Below are positions 26,821-35,562 of a stretch of 64,000 nt of DNA, piece after piece. Where the stretch lies: positions 10,086-74,085 of the forward strand of contig JBGCDP010000110.1 of NCBI GenBank assembly GCA_045105475.1, given 5' to 3'. This DNA comes from WTJY01 sp045105475. Lineage in GTDB: Bacteria; Chloroflexota; Anaerolineae; Promineifilales; Promineifilaceae. Position numbers and translations under genes: made by a program. The notes under the pieces are model-generated. The model made no database searches. It was not told the origin of the DNA and was given only the letters and a program-made list of their open reading frames with translations. The number at the start of each line of letters is the position of its first letter. Position 1 is the first letter of the stretch.

Positions 26821-27939
26821 ATGAAGTCAAAACGAATTGTTGTCAAAGTTGGAACCAGTGTTTTAACCGCTGGAAAAAGTCGCCTGTACAAGCCAGGTAT
26901 GGCTGAAATTGTGCGCCAATTGGCTGAGCTACATGCGGCCGGGTGTGAGGTTGTCCTCTGCTCAAGTGGGGCAATTCAGGCAGGCAAAGATCGGCTAGGT
27001 TGGAAGACCAAACCGCGCACCGTGGCTAAAAAGCAGATGCTGGCAGCCTTAGGGCAGTCACGCCTAATGTTTGAGTGGGAGCGCCTGTTTGAAATTTACG
27101 ATATCCATGTCGGCCAGGTGCTATTAACGCGCTCCGATTTTGAAGCACGTAATCGATTTTTGAACGCCCGTGACACCTTTCGTGCATTGATTAGCCATCG
27201 CATTATCCCAATCGTTAATGAAAATGATGCGGTTACCACAGAAGAAATTCGGGTGGGCGACAACGACAATTTATCGGCGATGGTGGCGGTATTGGCAGAC
27301 GCCGATCTGCTGATTATGCTGACAGACCAAAAGGGGCTGTACACGGCCGATCCTAGATCGAACCCAGATGCGAAGCTGATTCAAAAAGTCACAGCGATTG
27401 ATGATACGATTCGTACGCTGGCGGGCGGCAAAGGTGAGATGGGAACAGGCGGCATGGCGACGAAGCTACAGGCGGCTGAAACGGCGATGCGGGCCGGAAC
27501 AGACGTCGTGATAGCGGCCGGATCTGAAAAAAACATTATCACTCGCATTTTGGAAGACAATGATGAGGTAGCATTTACAAAATTCCCAGCGGTCAAAAAC
27601 CCGCTGCGCAACCGCAAACGCTGGCTGCTGGCCGGTTCAGCCACAAGTGGCGCGATTACGGTCAACGAAATGGGGTGCAAAAAGCTTCAGCAAGAAAAAG
27701 GGCTCAGCTTACTCCCGGCCGGAATCACGGCGATTAATGGGAGCTTTGTGCGTGGCGAGACGGTCCAAATTCAGCAAGAAGATGGAACCGTTATCGGCCG
27801 AGGAATTGCGCGATATAACAGCTCTGATTTAACCCGAATTGCGGGCAGCCAATCGGACGAAATTGAAACGATTTTAGGGTATGCATACGGCAAAGTAGCG
27901 GTCCATCACAATGACATGGTCCTTTTAGAAAACAGATAG
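26821..27939 (+). CDS. proB: Glutamate 5-kinase
   Basis: 372 residues from the ATG at 26821 (the TTG at 26791 lies upstream of the predicted promoter). Amino-acid-kinase fold: RIVVKVGTSVLT at the start, CSSGAIQAGKDRLG, VNENDAVTTEEIRVGDND for substrate and metal binding, and LLIMLTDQKGLYTADPRSNP. A C-terminal PUA domain (about 280-355) completes the long form. It phosphorylates L-glutamate as the first step of proline synthesis and is normally feedback-inhibited by proline. proA follows after 13 bp. Confidence 0.95.
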   Translation: MKSKRIVVKVGTSVLTAGKSRLYKPGMAEIVRQLAELHAAGCEVVLCSSGAIQAGKDRLGWKTKPRTVAKKQMLAALGQSRLMFEWERLFEIYDIHVGQVLLTRSDFEARNRFLNARDTFRALISHRIIPIVNENDAVTTEEIRVGDNDNLSAMVAVLADADLLIMLTDQKGLYTADPRSNPDAKLIQKVTAIDDTIRTLAGGKGEMGTGGMATKLQAAETAMRAGTDVVIAAGSEKNIITRILEDNDEVAFTKFPAVKNPLRNRKRWLLAGSATSGAITVNEMGCKKLQQEKGLSLLPAGITAINGSFVRGETVQIQQEDGTVIGRGIARYNSSDLTRIAGSQSDEIETILGYAYGKVAVHHNDMVLLENR

Positions 27940-27952
27940 TGGAATAAACGAA

Positions 27953-29218
27953 ATGACTGATTTAAACAAAATGGGAATGGCGGCTAAATTAGCCAGCCGC
28001 GAGTTAGTTAAATTAACAACCGATCAAAAAAACAAAGCGCTGCATGTCATCGCAGAAGAACTTGAGGCGCAGGCGGCAACGGTGCTGGCCCAAAATGCTT
28101 TGGATATTGCGGATGGTGAAGCCAATGGCTTAACAAGCGGGCTGCTCGACCGACTCTTGCTGACCGAAGAGCGTATCGCCAAGTTGGCTGATGACTGCCG
28201 AGCAGTCGCATCTTTGCCAGATCCGGTTGGCTCAGCCATCGATAGTCGCAATCTGCCCAATGGGCTCCAAATCACACGCCGCCGGGTACCGGTTGGAGTG
28301 TTAGGCGTCATCTACGAAGCCCGGCCGAATGTGACGATTGACATCGCCACGCTAACGCTCAAAACGGGAAATGCGGCGATTTTGCGCGGTGGCAAAGAGA
28401 CGTTGCGCTCTAATTTAGCGTTGGTCACAGTGATCCAAAGTGCGCTAGAAAAAGCGGGTATCCCAGAAGCGGCCGTGCAGTACATCGACAACCCAGATCG
28501 AGCCTTGGTGACTGAGTTTATGAAGCTTGACCAGTATGTTGATATGCTGATTCCCAGAGGTGGCGCAGGACTACACAAACTATGCCGCGAACAAGCGACG
28601 ATTCCGGTCATTACTGGCGGGATCGGCATATGCCATGTGTACGTCGATGAGTCGGCCGACTTTGCCGACGCGCTCAATATCATCGAGAATGCGAAAGTCC
28701 AGCGGCCGAGCGTGTGCAATGCGCTCGACACAGTGCTAATCCATAAAAATGTGGCGCAATCGTTTATTCCACAGGTGGCTAAACGGATGGCGTCTAACGC
28801 GGTTAGCCTAAGAGCAGACCCACAATCGTTATCGGTCTTGAGTCAGAACGGCCATTCTGCCAGCTTTGAAGCGGCCGGGCCTGATGATTTCAGCACCGAA
28901 TGGATGGATTTGATTCTGGGGCTCAAAGTCGTTGACTCGATTGATGAAGCGATTACCCATATTCAGGATCACAGCCTAGACCATTCAGACAGCATCATCA
29001 CGAACGATTGGAAGAACGCGACGCAGTTTGTCGATGAGGTCAATTCATCGGCCGTATTTGTAAATGCAAGCACCCGCTTTAATGACGGAGGTCAGTTTGG
29101 CTTAGGCGCAGAAGTGGCTGTGAGCACGCAGAAGCTACACGCCCGCGGACCGATGGGGTTGGAAGAGCTAACGACCTATAAGTGGGTTGTATTGGGTAGT
29201 GGGCAGATTAGGGCGTAG
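27953..29218 (+). CDS. proA: Gamma-glutamyl phosphate reductase
   Basis: 421 residues. NADPH-dependent aldehyde-dehydrogenase-fold enzyme converting glutamyl phosphate to glutamate semialdehyde, the second step to proline. The catalytic cysteine is Cys255 in QRPSVCNALDT; GVIYEARPNVTID and RGGKETLRSN are family blocks; the C-terminal FNDGGQFGLGAEVAVSTQ is intact. It forms an operon with proB. proC is not in the window. Confidence 0.95.
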   Translation: MTDLNKMGMAAKLASRELVKLTTDQKNKALHVIAEELEAQAATVLAQNALDIADGEANGLTSGLLDRLLLTEERIAKLADDCRAVASLPDPVGSAIDSRNLPNGLQITRRRVPVGVLGVIYEARPNVTIDIATLTLKTGNAAILRGGKETLRSNLALVTVIQSALEKAGIPEAAVQYIDNPDRALVTEFMKLDQYVDMLIPRGGAGLHKLCREQATIPVITGGIGICHVYVDESADFADALNIIENAKVQRPSVCNALDTVLIHKNVAQSFIPQVAKRMASNAVSLRADPQSLSVLSQNGHSASFEAAGPDDFSTEWMDLILGLKVVDSIDEAITHIQDHSLDHSDSIITNDWKNATQFVDEVNSSAVFVNASTRFNDGGQFGLGAEVAVSTQKLHARGPMGLEELTTYKWVVLGSGQIRA

Positions 29219-29242
29219 GCCCCTCGGTCGGATGCGTACAGT

Positions 29243-30553
29243 TTAATCGATAATGCCGTAAAAATGAGGGAGCTGCTCAACTTTCTCTGACCCGATTTGA
29301 ATACTCTCTAAAATCGACTGTTTTGCCTGCTCAAACCCTGCTTGATCGGCCGCATGAACTGTGGCCAGCGTTTGACCTGCTTCAACTTGATCTCCAACTT
29401 TGACTGGCATGACAAACCCGACAGTTGGATCGATTTTGTCTGTTTTTTGCAAACGGCCGCCGCCCAGATGAACCACGGTCCAACCCAGTTTTTCCGTATC
29501 GGTTTGCTGGATAAATCCTGCACTTGGTGCAACAACCTCAGCGATGACATGTGCTTGGGGCAACTTGCTTGGATCATCAACAATCGCACCAGACCCACTT
29601 TGAGCCACTACCATCTGGCGAAATTTGGTCAAAGCCTGGCCGGAGTCACGTGTCTCAGTCAGCATCGCCTCGCCCGATTCAGGCGTATCGGCCGCCCCTG
29701 CTAAATAGAGCATGTAGCTGCCAACCTGTAGACAGTGCGCCCAAAAGTCGGCCGGTGTGGCTGGATCATTTTGGAGCGTTTTAATCGCCTCTAGCGTTTC
29801 AAGTCCGTTACCAGCAGCATGCCCTAACGGTTGATTCATGTCTGACAAAATCGCAACCGTTTTACGTCCAGCGTCTTTACCGATGTTGACCATTAGCTCC
29901 GCTAAGATGCGCCCTTCTTCAAGCGTTTTAATAAAAGCACCTGAACCGATTTTTACGTCCAGCACAATCCCATCGCCCCCGGCCGCCAACTTCTTTGACA
30001 TGATCGAGCCTGCAATCAACGGCATGCAGCCAACGGTTGAAGTGACGTCACGCAAGGCATAAAGCTTCCCGTCAGCCGGAGCTAAGCTCGCCGTTTGCCC
30101 CGCCAAAACCAGCCCAATGTCGGCCGCTTGTGCCTTAATTTGTTCGATGGTGAGATTAGGCGTCCACCCTTCAATCGCTTCCATTTTATCGAGCGTACCG
30201 CCTGAATACCCCAACCCCCGGCCGGACATTTTTGCGACAGGTACGCCACAGGCTGCAACCAGCGGCAACACAACCAGTGACGTCTTATCACCCACGCCAC
30301 CGCTTGAATGCTTATCGATAACAAAATCAAGGGTGTCATGTAGGTCAAGCATTTCGCCCGAGTGGGTCATCGCCATCGTTAAATCAACCGTTTCGCGCCG
30401 GCTCATCCCGTTGATGTAAATCGCCATGAGCAGGGCTGAGGCCTGATAATCAGCGATAGAACCGACCGTGTACCCTTTGGTGAAAAAGTTGATTTCAGCG
30501 GTAGCTAGCTCTTGTTTGTCTCGTTTTTTGCTAATGATTTCTAGAATATTCAT
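29243..30553 (-). CDS. pdp: Pyrimidine-nucleoside phosphorylase
   Basis: 436 residues. Splits uridine and thymidine to base and (deoxy)ribose-1-phosphate in salvage. The phosphate/pyrimidine loop KHSSGGVGDKTSLVVLPL (about 81-98), SGRGLGYSGGTLDKMEAI and the C-terminal lipoyl-like PTVGFVMPVKVGDQVEAGQT are all present. It is tail-to-tail with proA and only 24 bp away. A HAD hydrolase gene precedes it on the same strand, possibly co-transcribed. Confidence 0.93.
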   Translation of the reverse strand: MNILEIISKKRDKQELATAEINFFTKGYTVGSIADYQASALLMAIYINGMSRRETVDLTMAMTHSGEMLDLHDTLDFVIDKHSSGGVGDKTSLVVLPLVAACGVPVAKMSGRGLGYSGGTLDKMEAIEGWTPNLTIEQIKAQAADIGLVLAGQTASLAPADGKLYALRDVTSTVGCMPLIAGSIMSKKLAAGGDGIVLDVKIGSGAFIKTLEEGRILAELMVNIGKDAGRKTVAILSDMNQPLGHAAGNGLETLEAIKTLQNDPATPADFWAHCLQVGSYMLYLAGAADTPESGEAMLTETRDSGQALTKFRQMVVAQSGSGAIVDDPSKLPQAHVIAEVVAPSAGFIQQTDTEKLGWTVVHLGGGRLQKTDKIDPTVGFVMPVKVGDQVEAGQTLATVHAADQAGFEQAKQSILESIQIGSEKVEQLPHFYGIID

Positions 30554-30623
30554 AGGGTGTAAAAAATGCAGGTTGCAGGATGCAAACGCCGCGAAAGTTA
30601 ATTGTTACGTATTACCAGACTGA

Positions 30624-31283
30624 CTAGCCGATTTGCTCAATCATTTCGGTCAAAGTAAGTTCCGCCAATGAGTCGACTATCAAATCAGCTTGGCCAAAGT
30701 CCATGCCTCTTGTAACAGGGTTCGGGACAGCGACGGTCCGCATGCCAGCTCGCTTGGCCGCGATAATTCCGTTGACTGAATCTTCAAGTGCGAGGGCGTT
30801 CGCAGGAGCAACGCGCAAGCCTTCACAGGCAGCTAAGTAAACGTCTGGCTCCGGTTTGCCAACATCACCCACGTCTGACCGGCCGCGGACAGCTTCAAAT
30901 TCAAACAATAAGCCCAAGCGGGGCAGATGATAGTTTAGCCAGCGGGCGTTTGAGCTACTGGCGATCCCAAGCTTCAAGCCTAGCTTTTTCGCTTCAGCGA
31001 TGCGATCAAGCACCCCAGGCATAACACCTTCTTCGGCTAATATCTCAAGCCGAAGTTGACGCCGTTTTTCTCTGAGCTCGGCCGGAGTTTCGCTAATCCC
31101 AGTAAGATCGATGAGATGCTCAGCAGGTAGAAAAACATTCGTCCGGCCGATATTTTGTAACCACTGGTCCATCGGCAACGTCTGCCCATATTGTGTATAG
31201 ATCTGTTGCCAGGCGACAGTCCCGGCCGACTCTGTATCTAGAATCGTGCCATCAAAATCGAAAATAACCGCTTCAATCGTCAT
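30624..31283 (-). CDS. HAD-family hydrolase (beta-phosphoglucomutase-like)
   Basis: 219 residues from the ATG at 31283, which overlaps the upstream stop as ATGA; a GTG at 31325 is less likely. Motif I is IFDFDGTILDTES with nucleophile and acid Asp, motif II lies in LGIASSSNARW, and motifs III/IV are GKPEPDVYLAACE and ALEDSVNGIIAAKRAGM. The helical cap lies between. Substrate is probably a sugar phosphate; phosphoglycolate phosphatase or beta-phosphoglucomutase cannot be told apart here. Placement before pdp fits pentose-1-phosphate handling. Confidence 0.9.
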   Translation of the reverse strand: MTIEAVIFDFDGTILDTESAGTVAWQQIYTQYGQTLPMDQWLQNIGRTNVFLPAEHLIDLTGISETPAELREKRRQLRLEILAEEGVMPGVLDRIAEAKKLGLKLGIASSSNARWLNYHLPRLGLLFEFEAVRGRSDVGDVGKPEPDVYLAACEGLRVAPANALALEDSVNGIIAAKRAGMRTVAVPNPVTRGMDFGQADLIVDSLAELTLTEMIEQIG

Positions 31284-31969
31284 ATTGTTTCCAGCATAAG
31301 GCGTTTGACCACCTGTTTGTTCCACAAACTAAACACCATGAGCAAATGGGAAGAGTCAGCCGCCATTGGGTTGCCTAAATCGGCCGCGACCTGCTGCATG
31401 ATTTCATTACCCATAATTTGGATTGAATTCGCAATGTCATTTTTATCTGGCTGAGCCGTCATTAGATGGGATGTCACCAGATTAAGCTCTGCCACAACAT
31501 TGCCCAGCTCAACCCCAGACAAAGCATTTGTAAATGCTTCTTTAAGTGCAATAGTCATTTTCTCTAAATCTGCAATCAATAAATGATTAAATGATTCATT
31601 TGAAGGTGGCTGTGTGGTTGAATCTATAAACAAATCAAAGCCTGACAACGATGGATGCTCACGTTTGTAATCATCCTTGGTTATAAATACAGGATCATCC
31701 AATATCCCCATGCCTGCTTTGCTAACTGCATATTTTTTAGACGTCCACATCCGATTCCATTCGTATGTCAGATATCCGGCCAAACACAGCACTTCCAAAT
31801 CGCTGATCCACTGGATACGCAAGTTATAACGACTGCGCAAATAGACCACATAGTTCATCAGGTCGACCGGAAAAGGGGTGAAGGGCTCGGCAAGCTGCTT
31901 GGTTTTTCTAAGTTCGGCTAACTGTTGAAGCAACTTTTTTTGGCGTAAATTCAGTTCGACTACAGACAT
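31280..31969 (-). CDS. Uncharacterised protein coupled to HAD hydrolase
   Basis: 229 residues, not recognised. The first 100 residues look like a winged-helix module (VDLMNYVVYLRSRYNLRIQW, ISDLEVLCLAGYLTYEW, then YAVSKAGMGIL). The C-terminal half is helical with many Met/Leu residues and no catalytic motif. The ATGA overlap with the HAD gene indicates joint translation. It might be a DNA-binding or scaffolding protein; no firm role. Confidence 0.65.
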   Translation of the reverse strand: MSVVELNLRQKKLLQQLAELRKTKQLAEPFTPFPVDLMNYVVYLRSRYNLRIQWISDLEVLCLAGYLTYEWNRMWTSKKYAVSKAGMGILDDPVFITKDDYKREHPSLSGFDLFIDSTTQPPSNESFNHLLIADLEKMTIALKEAFTNALSGVELGNVVAELNLVTSHLMTAQPDKNDIANSIQIMGNEIMQQVAADLGNPMAADSSHLLMVFSLWNKQVVKRLMLETI

Positions 31970-32149
31970 CGGTTCATCCTTGAAATCTTTAGCATGCCGG
32001 TAGTTTATCTGAAATCAATTGATTACGTTAAGAGTAAATAGAGAATAAGCCATTTAAATTAATAATCTGATTATCGGCGGACTGTGTTAAAATTTCTGAT
32101 TCACTTTTTAACTTTAGTGAACTTCCAATTGACTTGAACAGGAAAATGC

Positions 32150-35100
32150 ATGAGCAAGTTGTTAGCACTGATTGCGGCTGAAAATATTGAGAGCAAAGTT
32201 CCAACAGATTTTTATACAAGGGGGCAAAAATACGACCAAGACGGCCGTGTTGAACTGCTTAAACTTGATGATGATCAGGCTCAGCTAAAGGTTAAAGGGA
32301 ACCACCAACCCTACTACAACGTCAATTTCAAATTTTCCGATACCCATGTTGGAACAACTTGCACCTGTCCTGCATTTAGAAGCCAAGGCACCTGTAAACA
32401 TATCGTAGCTTCACACTTATATCTGACCAAAATGACACCACCACAAAAACAATTTAATGACGGCCGACCTAAAGTTAAGCTGGTTTTCCAAAACAGTTTT
32501 GAGAAACCCCAAAACGACTGGCCATGGCGCCGCCGAATCGACTCAGCGCTCAACCGGTCCCGCTATAGTTCTGAACACAGCCGATCAATCACCAACTCAG
32601 AACCTTATTGGCTGTTTTTTAGCTTACAAAAAGGGTATCAAGGGCGATTATTAAAGGCATACAAAGTGACTGTCTCCCAGCTTCCTGAGGCTTTCTATGA
32701 TGGGGCCGCCAATCGCCCGGTCGCATCTGATTCTGACATTGACGAATACTTGCAGGGGCCATTGCTCACTCAAGAACGGCAGACTTCAGTTAACAGCCAG
32801 ACACAGCTGGCACCCACTAAGTGCCTTAATCTGCCGCAGATAGCGGTCCAGTTAATTAGCCTGGTAGGACAGGAGACTTCATATTCTCATGATGTGCACT
32901 TTACGGAATATATGAACGATATTATCGCACTGGGAGGTGTGATTTATCTGGGGGACGGTCGTGATCCGTTTCAAACACGGCTCAAAACGTTTAAAGAACC
33001 GGCCGATTTTTCGCTTAGCCTCGATTTTATCGACGATAATCTCGTCACAATTCCCGAGCTAAAAGTCGGCGATTCCAGATTTCCTGTTTATGAGAGAAAC
33101 GAGTTTATCGAACACTCAGGCCATGTTTGGATTTTGCTGGGGGACCAGCTTTTTTCTTTAAGCGACAGAGTCGATTCACAAGCGTTGAATATTATTTCAA
33201 GCATCGGTTACCTCAACATGGAGGAGGATGAGGCCAGCTTCTTCGTAGACAATTATCTGTTGCCGATTATGGAAATGGTCAGTGTGACAGGCAATGCGAT
33301 CAACTGGCGCACTATTGAAGATCTAAGTCCACAAAAACAACTTTATTTGAAGGACGATCCTGACAACAAAAATCAACTGATCGCGCAGCTGGCATTCTCA
33401 TATGGGGGCCACTCAATGCTGTTTAATGAAGCTTCTTTGGGCGAAGTTTTACAGCGTGATGAGGCTGAGCCAGACGGCTTAAACTTTATCCGCATGAAAC
33501 GAGACGTTCAGTTTGAGCATGACACACTCAACACTCTTTCAAGCGGCCGAAGTGGGCTTAAAAAGGCGACAAAACCTCATGAGCCCGGCATTTTTGTTTT
33601 ACGGTCTGGTCTTGAGACGATTGATTTTCTACTTGAAAAAATTCCCAATTTAACAGCCGATGGTTTTGAAATATTTGGGGAAGAAAATATAAATTCGGTC
33701 AAAGTCCACCGCTCTGGACCATCGATTTCGCTAAATGTTTCATCAGGAATCGATTGGTTCGACGTGCAGGCACTAGTGAAGTTTGGTGACATGGAAGTCA
33801 AACTGCCAGAGATTCGTAAAGCTTTGCGTAAAAAAGAACGCTTCATCAAATTGGCCGATGGATCGATTGGTGAAATCCCATCTGACTGGATTGCAAGATA
33901 TACACATCTGTTTAATTTAGGCGAGCAAACAGAAGAAGGTGCTCGTTTTAGTGCCCATCATTTAACCCTCATTGATCAGCTGTTGCAGCAGGCAGATCAA
34001 GTGCAGCTTGACGAACACTATGAAGAGCGTGTGCAAAAGCTGAAAAATTTTAGTGGGATTAAGCCTGTACCACTTCCGGCCGGCTTTGTGGGTGAACTCC
34101 GGCCGTATCAAAAATCCGGTTACGACTGGCTCCACTTCTTACAAGAGTTTGATTTTGGCGGCTGCTTGGCCGACGACATGGGCTTGGGTAAAACAGTGCA
34201 GATTTTGGCCTTTCTTGCCTCAATCCGTGAAAACACACCCGATCTTCCGGCCGCTCTCATCGTCATGCCTCGTTCATTGCTCACCAATTGGGAACGTGAA
34301 ACACACCGTTTCACTCCAAATTTAAAAACACTCATTTACTTCGGCTCTGACCGCAACAAAAATACCGCTCAGTTTAATCAATACGATTTAATTTTGACCA
34401 CCTACGGGATGATGCGTAACGATATCGAAACCCTGCGCGAGTATCGATTCGAAACAATTGTGCTCGATGAATCCCAAGCGATTAAAAGTCCGGCTACACA
34501 AGTGTCGAAAGCCGCCCGGTTGTTGAAAGGCGGCCGTAGATTGGCCATGAGCGGCACCCCGGTTGAGAATTCAACCTTTGAGCTCTGGTCACAGTTCGCC
34601 TTCTTGAACCCTGGTTTGCTGGGCGGCCTTGACTATTTCAAGCGGGAGTTTGGTAATCCGATTCAGAAAAACCAAGATGAAGATACGGCCAAGTTTTTGC
34701 AAGAGATGGTCTTCCCATTTATTTTGCGCCGCACCAAGGCCCAAGTCGCTCCAGACCTGCCGCCACGCACAGACGAAATCGTTTACACCGATATGGAAGT
34801 TGATCAGCGTGCCTTCTACAATAAAACGCGAGACAGCTACCGGGCTCAGCTATTGGGCATTGTCGAAGACAAGGGGCTGAATGCATCACGCATGAAAGTG
34901 CTTGAGGGGCTGCTGCGGCTACGCCAGATATGTAATCATCCTAAGCTGGTTGATCAATCGTTTCGCGGCGATTCGGCCAAGATGATTTACCTGCTTGAGC
35001 ACCTTGAAAATTTGGCGACCCCGGCCGAGGATGGGAAGCCGCATAAAGCGTTGGTCTTTTCCCAATTTGTGCAAATGCTTAAGCTCATCGAGCCAGAGCT

Positions 35101-35494
35101 TAAAAAGCGCAATTTGAAATATGCTTACCTCGATGGCAGCACGCGCAAACGGCAGGAGCAGATCGATGCGTTCCAGAATGATCCTGACATTCCGTTTTTT
35201 CTAATCAGTTTAAAAGCGGGTGGCGTCGGCTTAAATCTGACGGCGGCCGACTATGTGGTTCACATCGATCCGTGGTGGAATCCGGCTGTAGAAATGCAGG
35301 CGACCGACCGGACGCATCGGATTGGTCAGGACAAGCCGGTCTTTGTCAAAAAGCTCATCACACGTGATTCAATTGAAGAAAAGATATTGGAGTTACAGCA
35401 GCGTAAGCAAAAGCTGGTAGATCAGCTCATTGCGACTGAATCAAGCTTTTTCAAAGAGTTAACGCCTGAAGACATTCAAGTGCTGTTTAGCTAG
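32150..35494 (+). CDS. SNF2-family helicase with N-terminal SWIM zinc finger
   Basis: 1114 residues. The SWIM finger CTCPAFRSQGTCKH (Cys71, Cys73, Cys82, His84) lies near the N-terminus. A long middle region includes an SNF2-associated bacterial domain (about 250-600). The ATPase starts about 655 with ADDMGLGKTVQ (Walker A), then VLDESQAIKSP (DESQ box near 772), and a helicase C-terminal domain with YLDGSTRKRQEQI, SLKAGGVGLNLTAADYV and the arginine-finger ATDRTHRIGQ. This bacterial HepA/RapA-like subgroup remodels nucleoprotein. aggaaa precedes the ATG. A strong terminator follows. Confidence 0.95.
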   Translation: MSKLLALIAAENIESKVPTDFYTRGQKYDQDGRVELLKLDDDQAQLKVKGNHQPYYNVNFKFSDTHVGTTCTCPAFRSQGTCKHIVASHLYLTKMTPPQKQFNDGRPKVKLVFQNSFEKPQNDWPWRRRIDSALNRSRYSSEHSRSITNSEPYWLFFSLQKGYQGRLLKAYKVTVSQLPEAFYDGAANRPVASDSDIDEYLQGPLLTQERQTSVNSQTQLAPTKCLNLPQIAVQLISLVGQETSYSHDVHFTEYMNDIIALGGVIYLGDGRDPFQTRLKTFKEPADFSLSLDFIDDNLVTIPELKVGDSRFPVYERNEFIEHSGHVWILLGDQLFSLSDRVDSQALNIISSIGYLNMEEDEASFFVDNYLLPIMEMVSVTGNAINWRTIEDLSPQKQLYLKDDPDNKNQLIAQLAFSYGGHSMLFNEASLGEVLQRDEAEPDGLNFIRMKRDVQFEHDTLNTLSSGRSGLKKATKPHEPGIFVLRSGLETIDFLLEKIPNLTADGFEIFGEENINSVKVHRSGPSISLNVSSGIDWFDVQALVKFGDMEVKLPEIRKALRKKERFIKLADGSIGEIPSDWIARYTHLFNLGEQTEEGARFSAHHLTLIDQLLQQADQVQLDEHYEERVQKLKNFSGIKPVPLPAGFVGELRPYQKSGYDWLHFLQEFDFGGCLADDMGLGKTVQILAFLASIRENTPDLPAALIVMPRSLLTNWERETHRFTPNLKTLIYFGSDRNKNTAQFNQYDLILTTYGMMRNDIETLREYRFETIVLDESQAIKSPATQVSKAARLLKGGRRLAMSGTPVENSTFELWSQFAFLNPGLLGGLDYFKREFGNPIQKNQDEDTAKFLQEMVFPFILRRTKAQVAPDLPPRTDEIVYTDMEVDQRAFYNKTRDSYRAQLLGIVEDKGLNASRMKVLEGLLRLRQICNHPKLVDQSFRGDSAKMIYLLEHLENLATPAEDGKPHKALVFSQFVQMLKLIEPELKKRNLKYAYLDGSTRKRQEQIDAFQNDPDIPFFLISLKAGGVGLNLTAADYVVHIDPWWNPAVEMQATDRTHRIGQDKPVFVKKLITRDSIEEKILELQQRKQKLVDQLIATESSFFKELTPEDIQVLFS

Positions 35495-35502
35495 GCTCTA
35501 CT

Positions 35503-35556
35503 AATGGGTGAGCGATTAGCACTCATCAGCAACCAATCGCTCACCCATTTTTTTTT
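35503..35556 (+). terminator. Intrinsic terminator of the SNF2 gene
   Basis: A 15-bp perfect stem (35503-35517 with 35535-35549, aatgggtgagcgatt) is followed by a run of nine T. It lies 9 bp after the stop and just before the 3' end of tkt. Confidence 0.92.
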
Positions 35557-35562
35557 ACTGCG